Positions 1 to 5,392 of a DNA stretch of 7,078 nt are shown in pieces (within the stretch, counting starts at the first letter, position 1; each line of letters opens with the position of its first letter). The position numbers and the translations under genes were made by a program. The DNA lies in assembly GCA_018644745.1 (NCBI GenBank), contig JABGPX010000852.1, positions 1-7,078 of the forward strand, read 5' to 3'. This DNA comes from Spirochaetales bacterium (GTDB lineage: Bacteria; Spirochaetota; Spirochaetia; ARS1246). A model generated the notes under the pieces. It did not search any database. It worked only from the letters and a program-made list of their open reading frames with translations, and was not told where the DNA came from.

Positions 1-1
1 C

Positions 2-1909
2 GAGGTTGGAAAAAGCCTCGGTTTTTCCGCCTCGGCAGCAAAAAAGGCATTCCGATCGGCGTTGAAAGTAATGAAAGAGATGTTCAGAGAATTCAAATCT
101 CTCGGAAGAAGTGCCGTTGCTGCATTGGAGGCATCACCGGGGGAAATTGGAATTGTGCTATTCGGAAGACCATATAACGCATTATCTAAAATGGGCAATA
201 AAGGTATCCCTCATAAATTTGCATCCCGGGGCTACCGGACAATTCCCTGTGATTTTCTCGATTTTGAGTATCAGGATGATCCCGAACACGTCTATTGGGG
301 TGCTGGAGAGATCATAATTAAGGCGGCAAAATTGGTAAGCAGCCATCCATCACTCTATGGAGCATTTATAACCAATTTCAGCTGCGGCCCCGACTCCTTT
401 ATTGTCGATTTTTTCAGAAAGGAAATGGGACGCAAACCTTCGCTTACCTTGGAACTGGACAACCACACCGCTGATGTAGGGCTAGATACCCGCATTGAAG
501 CCTTTGTGGATGTTATCAAGTCGTACATGGAAATAATGGGTAATCAGGAACCTGTAATTGATGCGGAGTTTCGCCCTGCGACCACTCGTGTGAGAGGAAG
601 CAAAATCGAGATAATCGACTCTGAAGGGAAAGTTCACAAGCTTAATGATCCGCGGGTTCACGTTCTTATTCCGTCGATGCTCGATAATTGCTCGAATGCT
701 TCTGCCGCGGTTTTACGGCGACAGGGCAATAGGGCAAGTGCCCTACCGGATCCCGGTGAAGAAGAATTTCAAATTGGGTTGGGTTACACTTCCGGAAAAG
801 AGTGTCTGCCCGTCGCAATTACTACCGGAAGTTTGTTGAAGTATTTGCGCGAGAGAAAGGATCCCGACGAATTGCTTGTCTATTTTGTTCCTGGGGATTC
901 CGGCCCGTGCCGGTTCGGTTCTTACTATGTGCTTATGCAGAATATTATCGAGAAGCTGCATATCCCAAATGTGGCTTTCTTAAGTCTATCTCAGGAAGAC
1001 GGCTATATGGGCCTCGGCACAGCGGCAACCCTGCGGCTGTGGCAAATATTCGTAATCACCGATGTTTTGGAAGAGATCTATGCAACTCTCCTGGTGGTAG
1101 CCGCCGACAGAGAGAAAGCAATCAATACCTATCAGAGCGCAGTGGATCGCGTCATTGCCGCTATTGAGCATCAACGCTGGCCCGGCCTGGTACTCGAGCT
1201 AGAGAACTGCGCCCACACGTTAGCCGGAATCGAAAGAAAGTACGAGCAGGGAGAAAAACCCGTAGTCAGCTTAATTAACGAGATGTATGTACGGCGAAGT
1301 AATTTTGCCAGAAAGCACATCGTCGAGAAGCTGGCAGATAAAGATATCATTCTTCGTGTGGCGGGTCTTCATGAGTGGCTGTACTATGTTGATTTTGTGG
1401 TAAAGAAAAAGCTCGTGCAGAATTCTACGGTAAACAATCGCTTTCAGAAAATGCTGGAAACACCGCCGAAGCGCTACTTTGAAAAGAAAATCAAAGCAAT
1501 CCTGGCGAAATCCGGCTTATACGAAAGCCGGCTGGTGGACATCGAAAAGGTATTCGACAGCGCAAAAGATCTAATTCCGCCGACAATGATCTGCGAAAGC
1601 ATCCTAATCACCGGAACGGCGATTACCGAACTCGTTGACGAGGTATCGGGTATCATTTCTATTCAGCCATTCGGCTGCATGCCGGGCAGGGTCGGGGAGG
1701 CGGTTATCAGCCGCAAACTCAGCAAGATGAAACCTCTCCACACAGAGAATCCCGGCGTCGTAGCGGAAGTAATGAAGGAGTTCCCGTATCTGCCTTTTCT
1801 CACCCTCGAGGTGGACGGCCAGGTTTTTCCGCAGAGTATTGAAGCGAAGCTTGAAACCTTTTGTCTCCAAGTTGACAGATTGCACAAAAAAACACGGGAC
1901 ATCGGATAG
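2..1909 (+). CDS. 2-hydroxyacyl-CoA dehydratase activase-type protein (DUF2229/COG3580-COG3581), C-terminal part, 5' partial
   Basis: This is the C-terminal ~635 residues of a large protein cut by the left edge: the frame is open from base 2, so the TTG at 62 need not be a start. Visible family motifs are GRPYN (about nt 164-178), CGPDSF (about 383-400), ELDNHTADVGLDTRIEAF (about 452-505), SGKECLP (about 791-811), GPCRFG (about 902-919) and FGCMPG (about 1669-1686). These match the DUF2229 and HgdB-like parts of long proteins of roughly 1,400 residues whose N-terminus carries BadF/HgdC-type ASKHA ATPase domains. HgdC is known to pass electrons, driven by ATP, to 2-hydroxyacyl-CoA dehydratases in anaerobes, but the substrate of the long fused forms is generally unknown. 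The conserved Cys residues in these motifs may bind an Fe-S cluster (inference). The protein is cytoplasmic with no membrane segment. Family assignment is firm; the biochemical role is not. Confidence 0.88.
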   Translation, partial: EVGKSLGFSASAAKKAFRSALKVMKEMFREFKSLGRSAVAALEASPGEIGIVLFGRPYNALSKMGNKGIPHKFASRGYRTIPCDFLDFEYQDDPEHVYWGAGEIIIKAAKLVSSHPSLYGAFITNFSCGPDSFIVDFFRKEMGRKPSLTLELDNHTADVGLDTRIEAFVDVIKSYMEIMGNQEPVIDAEFRPATTRVRGSKIEIIDSEGKVHKLNDPRVHVLIPSMLDNCSNASAAVLRRQGNRASALPDPGEEEFQIGLGYTSGKECLPVAITTGSLLKYLRERKDPDELLVYFVPGDSGPCRFGSYYVLMQNIIEKLHIPNVAFLSLSQEDGYMGLGTAATLRLWQIFVITDVLEEIYATLLVVAADREKAINTYQSAVDRVIAAIEHQRWPGLVLELENCAHTLAGIERKYEQGEKPVVSLINEMYVRRSNFARKHIVEKLADKDIILRVAGLHEWLYYVDFVVKKKLVQNSTVNNRFQKMLETPPKRYFEKKIKAILAKSGLYESRLVDIEKVFDSAKDLIPPTMICESILITGTAITELVDEVSGIISIQPFGCMPGRVGEAVISRKLSKMKPLHTENPGVVAEVMKEFPYLPFLTLEVDGQVFPQSIEAKLETFCLQVDRLHKKTRDIG

Positions 1910-1921
1910 AGGCTAACGGTC
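1909..1921. repeat. 13-bp direct repeat, copy 1
   Basis: GAGGCTAACGGTC begins on the last base of the activase stop codon. An exact copy lies at 3030-3042, in the leader of the MFS gene. The two copies flank the minus-strand envelope gene pair. The match does not extend to either side. A 13-bp match between two intergenic segments may be chance, a shared motif, or the footprint of an old insertion. Confidence 0.4.
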
Positions 1922-1969
1922 CGCATGCATCGCTGAAATTGGGGAAGGTCCGGCTGAAAAGCTTGGGGA
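1918..1969. repeat. Imperfect tandem duplication in the 67-bp gap
   Basis: Two units share the order GGTCCG, GCTGAAA, TTGGGGA: unit 1 at 1918-1945 and unit 2 at 1947-1969. Unit 1 has 8 extra bases after GGTCCG and unit 2 has 3 extra bases (AGC) before TTGGGGA. It fills most of the gap between the activase stop and the stop of the convergent minus-strand gene. No stem followed by a T-run, as in a Rho-independent terminator, is visible here. Confidence 0.35.
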
Positions 1970-1976
1970 GAATGAC

Positions 1977-2534
1977 TTACCAGTTCGTCTCGAAATTAAA
2001 GCCGCTCATGAGTGAAAGCCGTACGTGAGTGTCCTTCGGGGTCGGAATTACCGCAAAATTGACCGGAACAAAAACTCCATTGAAAGCAAATGTCCATCCG
2101 ATGGCATACACGACCGACATAGAAAGGCGCAATTTGCCGCCGCTTGATCCCAAGCTGAAATTAGGACCTAGACCGAATTCCAGTCCGGAGTAGCTTCTGA
2201 AGCCTATCAGTGTGCTCAATGACGGTAATATAAAGTTCTGATCAAGTCCTCCGAGCACAAGTATCTCCTGCAGAACAAAATGGCTCTTCGAACTTCCCAG
2301 CAAAATTCTCTGCTCAAGGTTAATTCCGAACTGAGTTATGATGGGATTATACGATCTCCCGGGATCTGGGAATACCTGCTGAAGCTGCGCATTGAACTCG
2401 GTCCAATCCGCGAAGATGTAAGTTGCTCCGACGCGCGGCCCGATGATCGTTGTCAGCCGATCAATCTGCGCCATTACCGGTATAACGGAAAGGAAAAAAC
2501 CAAAGAGAGCGCACACTACTCGTTTCCTGTTCAT
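1977..2534 (-). CDS. Secreted beta-rich envelope protein, probable small outer-membrane barrel
   Basis: This is a 185-residue protein of unknown function. Residues 1-22 form a clear signal peptide: basic MNRKR, a hydrophobic core, and a cut after VMA before QIDRL. The mature part alternates polar and hydrophobic residues with many Gly, Ser and aromatic residues (GPRVGATYIF near 32-41, GLEFGLGPNFSLG near 117-129) and ends in an amphipathic strand near 170-182 and a terminal Trp. That pattern suits a small beta-barrel or beta-sandwich in the outer membrane, though I see no named domain. The ATG is firm: AGGAGG lies 10 nt upstream at 2545-2550, within the end of the preceding gene, and the ATG overlaps that gene's stop as ATGA, so translation is probably coupled. 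It shares the promoter at 2895-2923. A 209-codon plus-strand ORF lies opposite both genes but lacks these signals. Confidence 0.75.
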   Translation of the reverse strand: MNRKRVVCALFGFFLSVIPVMAQIDRLTTIIGPRVGATYIFADWTEFNAQLQQVFPDPGRSYNPIITQFGINLEQRILLGSSKSHFVLQEILVLGGLDQNFILPSLSTLIGFRSYSGLEFGLGPNFSLGSSGGKLRLSMSVVYAIGWTFAFNGVFVPVNFAVIPTPKDTHVRLSLMSGFNFETNW

Positions 2535-2887
2535 CTTTTTGTTGCCTCCTGTTCGTCGCTATCGATTCCCCTGCGCTCCAGCCATAGCATTACTCCAATC
2601 ACGCCGCTAATTCCGCCAACAATCAGCAACGCGACTGTAGATACTTCCAGAATTTTGGCTCGTTCGGCGTTATCTGCAGAATTGGCCGCCGTAGCTGCGG
2701 AAAGAGACGCGAGGAAAGACACTCCGCTTATAGCTATCATAATCGATCCTGCTATAGTTAGCTTTCGCCATCTGTCCTCGCTGGATTCCATTTGTGCTGA
2801 CTCTTCAGCGGTAGATGAAATGGTTTCAGAATATGCTTGCGTCGAAAGCATGAGAATTAGCAGAAATGAAATGCAACGGAAACGCAT
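2531..2887 (-). CDS. Small signal-peptide protein with two membrane helices, unknown function
   Basis: This is a 118-residue protein I do not recognise. Residues 1-20 look like a signal peptide (MRFR, then ISFLLILMLSTQAYS), giving a mature start near Glu21. An acidic, Ser/Glu-rich stretch follows (21-39), then two hydrophobic segments at about 44-65 and 83-103 joined by an Ala/Asn-rich linker, and a charged tail (RRGIDSDEQEATKR). The segments resemble an inner-membrane hairpin. If the first hydrophobic stretch is not cleaved, the protein has three helices. It is the first gene of a two-gene unit: its TGA overlaps the ATG of the next gene by four bases, and its last codons carry that gene's Shine-Dalgarno site. 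An in-frame TAG lies just upstream and ATG 2887 is the only nearby start, with no real Shine-Dalgarno site. Its promoter puts transcription start at or next to the ATG. Confidence 0.72.
   Translation of the reverse strand: MRFRCISFLLILMLSTQAYSETISSTAEESAQMESSEDRWRKLTIAGSIMIAISGVSFLASLSAATAANSADNAERAKILEVSTVALLIVGGISGVIGVMLWLERRGIDSDEQEATKR
2545..2550 (-). promoter_or_regulatory. Shine-Dalgarno site AGGAGG for the beta-rich envelope gene
   Basis: A perfect AGGAGG on the minus strand, 10 nt before ATG 2534. It is embedded in the codons for EQEA at the end of the upstream gene. With the ATGA overlap it fixes the start and supports a bicistronic message. Confidence 0.75.
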
Positions 2888-2894
2888 TACCCAA

Positions 2895-2923
2895 ATTGTA
2901 AGATACTAATTCTCCAATGTCAA
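2895..2923 (-). promoter_or_regulatory. Sigma-70-type promoter of the envelope operon, probably leaderless
   Basis: On the minus strand TTGACA (2923-2918) is followed by exactly 17 bp and TACAAT (2900-2895). The -35 is a perfect consensus and the -10 matches 5 of 6. The usual start point about 7 nt past the -10 falls at 2888-2887, the A of the ATG of the first gene. The message is therefore predicted to have no, or almost no, 5' leader, in agreement with the missing Shine-Dalgarno site. Confidence 0.65.
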
Positions 2924-2937
2924 AATTGCATTGACAT
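2917..2937. promoter_or_regulatory. Palindrome over the envelope-operon -35 box, candidate operator
   Basis: A perfect inverted repeat with 7-bp arms, ATGTCAA then TTGACAT, separated by 7 bp. The left arm contains the -35 box of the minus-strand promoter; the right arm contains a TTGACA facing the other way with no matching -10 at normal distance. A dimeric repressor bound here would block the envelope promoter and could affect the MFS promoter about 40 bp away. No specific regulator family is recognised. Confidence 0.4.
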
Positions 2938-2978
2938 ATACACCGCAACAGTAAATTCCGCGCCAGCTATCGTGAGTG

Positions 2979-3007
2979 TTTACAACGTATTAACCTGCGA
3001 ATACAAT
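2979..3007 (+). promoter_or_regulatory. Sigma-70-type promoter of the MFS gene
   Basis: TTTACA (2979-2984), 17 bp, then TACAAT (3002-3007): five of six matches in each box with ideal spacing. Predicted start is near 3014, giving a leader of about 70 nt before ATG 3083. It is divergent from the envelope-operon promoter; the two -35 boxes face each other about 55 bp apart. Confidence 0.6.
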
Positions 3008-3029
3008 GATTTGCGGACCTGAAATTCTC

Positions 3030-3042
3030 GAGGCTAACGGTC
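3030..3042. repeat. 13-bp direct repeat, copy 2
   Basis: An exact copy of the element at 1909-1921, in the same orientation, lying inside the predicted 5' leader of the MFS mRNA and just before the GGAGG at 3044-3048. Confidence 0.4.
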
Positions 3043-3082
3043 TGGAGGTCAACATCAATTCGCGAACATCAGCCCGTCAGCT

Positions 3083-4273
3083 ATGAGTACAATACCGACT
3101 AAACCTCTCCACTTTTCCCGCGATGTAGTTAGCGGAGTTCTGTTTAAAAGCTCGGGATGGGCGCTGCTTACTCTAATATCATTTATAGCAAAAAAACGTC
3201 TCGAGGCGCCTGTCGGATTGGTAGGGCTTCTTGGTTCGGCTGCATATCTCGGTTATGTTTGGAATCTTTTTTTTTCGAGGTTTACCGCGCGTGTATCCCT
3301 TCGTTCCGGTATTGTTATCATAATGATGGTGTCCGGATTCCTCTGTATCGGTCTGGCGTTACAGACCAAGATGATAACATATATCCTTACCGCACTCGCT
3401 TTCCTCACTTTCTTTGGGCTTTTTGATGTTCAATACAACTCCCTCGTAGTTGAGCTTTACAAACAACAGGAGCGTTCTAGATATCTCAGCTTTCGATACC
3501 TGGTGATTTCTCTTGCCGCGACGGTACTGGCCGCGGGTTTTGGCAGGCTCAGTTCGACGGATTTGGGGCGCCTTGCAGTATTTATTACCGCTGGATTTTT
3601 TATGATTTGCGGGGGATTAGTTTTCCGAACTATGCGGACACAAACAAGCGGAAGGTTGATTCCATTTTCGCCGGGGCAGGCGGTGGCTGTGGTTTTTCGT
3701 GACCTTGCTCTTCGAAGGGCGGCGGTTATACTCACCTTATATGGCTGGATCGGAGCGGGGATCACGACCATACTCATCGTGCTTTATACGCAGAGTAATC
3801 TTGTTGAGACACAAGTAGGCATTATCGGTGCAACGAGCACGATCGGAACGCTCGTTGCCGCATCAATCATTACGCCGCGAATGAGATTTAGGGGAGGAAT
3901 CACTAATTTTCGTTTGTGTTTTGCCGGATCGGGTGCCGCAGTATTAATTTATCTCGTTATTGGTCTCTCGGGACCGGATTCCTCATCCTTTATTCCGCTG
4001 ATCATTGCCAGCTTCCTGTTTGGGATATCTAATGGGGGATTTGTAATCGCTACACAAACTGTCGGGATCAATCTCGCTCCCGAAGGGAAAACGACGCTGT
4101 ATGTCAATGCGCTTATGATTGTCCAAGGGGTGCGCGGGATTCTATTTCCGCTCATTACTGCTGCCGCGCTTGCGGCATTCGGAATAAAAGGAGCTCTCGT
4201 TATTACAGCGGCGATTGCGATATTCTGCGCGTCGGTAGTTTGGATTCCCGGTATCGACCGGCGCGCTGCATAA
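3083..4273 (+). CDS. Major facilitator superfamily (MFS) transporter
   Basis: This 396-residue integral inner-membrane protein has about 12 hydrophobic helices, near residues 24-37, 43-63, 75-93, 97-118, 136-153, 163-182, 213-235, 245-264, 278-296, 302-323, 341-363 and 368-388. The long basic, mostly polar loop at 183-212 between helices 6 and 7 separates two six-helix halves, the normal MFS plan and length. The loop after helix 4 carries the QQERSRYLSFRY stretch, like the E(R)xR region of other MFS proteins. No substrate can be read from the sequence. ATG 3083 is the only standard start before an in-frame stop at 3035, but it lacks a Shine-Dalgarno site; a GGAGG lies too far upstream, at 3044-3048. 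The gene has its own promoter and ends 9 bp from the stop of the convergent sigma-factor gene. Confidence 0.85.
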   Translation: MSTIPTKPLHFSRDVVSGVLFKSSGWALLTLISFIAKKRLEAPVGLVGLLGSAAYLGYVWNLFFSRFTARVSLRSGIVIIMMVSGFLCIGLALQTKMITYILTALAFLTFFGLFDVQYNSLVVELYKQQERSRYLSFRYLVISLAATVLAAGFGRLSSTDLGRLAVFITAGFFMICGGLVFRTMRTQTSGRLIPFSPGQAVAVVFRDLALRRAAVILTLYGWIGAGITTILIVLYTQSNLVETQVGIIGATSTIGTLVAASIITPRMRFRGGITNFRLCFAGSGAAVLIYLVIGLSGPDSSSFIPLIIASFLFGISNGGFVIATQTVGINLAPEGKTTLYVNALMIVQGVRGILFPLITAAALAAFGIKGALVITAAIAIFCASVVWIPGIDRRAA

Positions 4274-4282
4274 ATACAAAGT

Positions 4283-5125
4283 CTAATTAAGCAGGAAGTC
4301 CTGCATTTCCGGGAATTCTTCCTTGAGTTTGGTGAGAGCCCTCTTTTCTATCTGACGGACTGTTTCCGGTGATATTCCATATTCTTCGGCGATAGATCTG
4401 AGGGTGCGTTTTTTACTTGTACTGAAACAGAATCGCTGCTCGAGAATTTCTTTTTCCATGTCTATCAAGGATGCCAGAACCGCTTTTGTTTCAGAATTCA
4501 TTGAATCTCTTATTACCTCCCTTTCGGGTGAGTATGACATATCGCCATAGAGGTCAATGAGTTCGCCGCTTGATCCTATTATAGCGTTGAGAGAGCAGAC
4601 TGTTTTCTCGGCGTTGTAAAGCTTTTTTACCAGTTCCGGCTTCATCTTCATTGCGTTCGCTATTTCGAAGGTATTTGGAACTCGTTTGAGCTTCTCGCTG
4701 AGATTGTTTGCAGTTCTTTTGCATTTTCGTAACTCCACCTCTTTTCGATGAGGCAGTGGAATCGTCCTCATATTGATATTAACGAATCGAACTACCGCTT
4801 GCTTAATCCACCAGCCCGCGTATGTAGAGAATTTTACATTTTTACGATAATCAAATTTGGTCGCGGCATGAAGAAGACCAACATTTCCTTCCTGAATCAA
4901 GTCCAGGAAATCTAAGCCCGGTTTCATATATGCTTTTGCGATTTTAACGACGAGCCTAAGGTTGGTTTCGACCAACTCATACCTCGCGATTTGATCGCCT
5001 GCCAGGATTCGCTTTGATAGATCGCGTTCGCGGTTTACATCGATAAGAGGTTTGTTTCTGATCTGTTTGAAATATGCTTGAATTGAGTTCGCAGCATCCG
5101 CATATATTGTTTGCTCGGTTTGCAT
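4283..5125 (-). CDS. Sigma-70 family RNA polymerase sigma factor (RpoD/RpoS-like, group 2)
   Basis: This 280-residue factor directs RNA polymerase to a promoter subset. It has region 1.2 (about 14-47), region 2 (about 54-125, with DLIQEGNVGLLHAATKFD for core binding and FSTYAGWWIKQAV for -10 melting), region 3 (126-185) and region 4 (205-268, helix-turn-helix TLRSIAEEYGISPETVRQIE at 241-260). It lacks region 1.1 and the long non-conserved insert, so it resembles RpoS or an alternative sigma more than a full housekeeping sigma. By alignment to E. coli RpoD, Q437 is kept (Gln109), T440 is Val112, E585 and R588 are kept, and R584 is Pro253. The LPHRKE motif (124-129) points to spirochaetes. ATG 5125 is chosen because CAGGAG sits 6 nt upstream; an in-frame TTG at 5152 lies before that site and would add 9 residues. 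It is divergent from the cyclase gene and convergent with the MFS gene. Confidence 0.9.
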   Translation of the reverse strand: MQTEQTIYADAANSIQAYFKQIRNKPLIDVNRERDLSKRILAGDQIARYELVETNLRLVVKIAKAYMKPGLDFLDLIQEGNVGLLHAATKFDYRKNVKFSTYAGWWIKQAVVRFVNINMRTIPLPHRKEVELRKCKRTANNLSEKLKRVPNTFEIANAMKMKPELVKKLYNAEKTVCSLNAIIGSSGELIDLYGDMSYSPEREVIRDSMNSETKAVLASLIDMEKEILEQRFCFSTSKKRTLRSIAEEYGISPETVRQIEKRALTKLKEEFPEMQDFLLN

Positions 5126-5131
5126 AGGTAT

Positions 5132-5137
5132 CTCCTG
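5132..5137 (-). promoter_or_regulatory. Shine-Dalgarno site of the sigma-factor gene
   Basis: CAGGAG on the minus strand ends 6 nt before ATG 5125. It lies downstream of the alternative TTG start at 5152, so it decides the start in favour of the ATG. Confidence 0.8.
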
Positions 5138-5179
5138 AATAAAGTGTTGCAAGATTTATGCCAAGAGCGCAGAGCCCGC

Positions 5180-5185
5180 ATTATA
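5180..5185 (-). promoter_or_regulatory. Candidate -10 box (TATAAT) of the sigma-factor gene
   Basis: A perfect TATAAT on the minus strand, which would start transcription near 5173 and give a leader of about 48 nt. No good -35 is found at 16-19 bp (the 17-bp position reads CCCACT). Use would need an activator or a sigma that tolerates a poor -35. Confidence 0.35.
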
Positions 5186-5381
5186 TGATTAAATTGCTGT
5201 ATAGTGGGCATTTATACTCTTCGTTGCCGATATTATTGAGAGAGCACATATAACGCTTTTGTCCATATTGAGGATGAAAAGTTGTACGAAAAGTCATTTT
5301 GTTGTAGCCTGAGTTTTGTTTGTGCTCGCTTGATAAATGTTGAATATTAGGAGAAATTGACATACAGTTAATGGATACCAT

Positions 5382-5385
5382 GGAG
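5382..5385 (+). promoter_or_regulatory. Shine-Dalgarno site of the cyclase gene
   Basis: GGAG lies 7 nt before TTG 5393 and supports that start. It is part of an ATGG sequence whose ATG (5380) is in another frame and reads into a stop at 5398. Confidence 0.6.
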
Positions 5386-5392
5386 TGCTTTT

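Larger units (their letters stand above)
5126..5392. other. Divergent intergenic control region between the sigma factor and the cyclase
   Basis: This 267-bp AT-rich stretch holds no convincing gene; minus-strand ORFs running into the cyclase are shadows. Besides the sigma-gene signals listed separately, it has a weak plus-strand candidate promoter, TTGCCG (5224-5229) with TATAAC (5249-5254) at a long 19-bp spacing. It also holds a small inverted repeat, GTATA (5199-5203) and TATAC (5213-5217). A TTGACA at 5357-5362 has no matching -10. No terminator or riboswitch fold is recognised. Confidence 0.5.

Noticed and set aside
802..1167. 121-codon ORF inside the activase gene
   Set aside because: It is a +2-frame shadow of a region with strong family motifs (SGKECLP, GPCRFG) in the main frame.
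2280..2909. 209-codon plus-strand ORF opposite the two envelope genes
   Set aside because: It is antisense to two genes with signal peptides, an ATGA overlap, a perfect Shine-Dalgarno site and a strong promoter. Its own translation has no domain or coherent composition.
4291..4304. Hairpin GCAGG-AAGT-CCTGC near the MFS/sigma junction as a terminator
   Set aside because: The stem is only 5 bp and no T-run follows on either strand; it lies in the codons for the sigma factor C-terminus.
5126..5152. TTG start at 5152 for the sigma factor
   Set aside because: It lies upstream of the CAGGAG site that is well placed for ATG 5125, and the 9 extra residues include that site.
5357..5385. TTGACA at 5357-5362 as the cyclase promoter
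   Set aside because: The -10 position at 17 bp reads ATGGAG and neighbouring spacings are no better; transcription from it would also start beside the TTG start.
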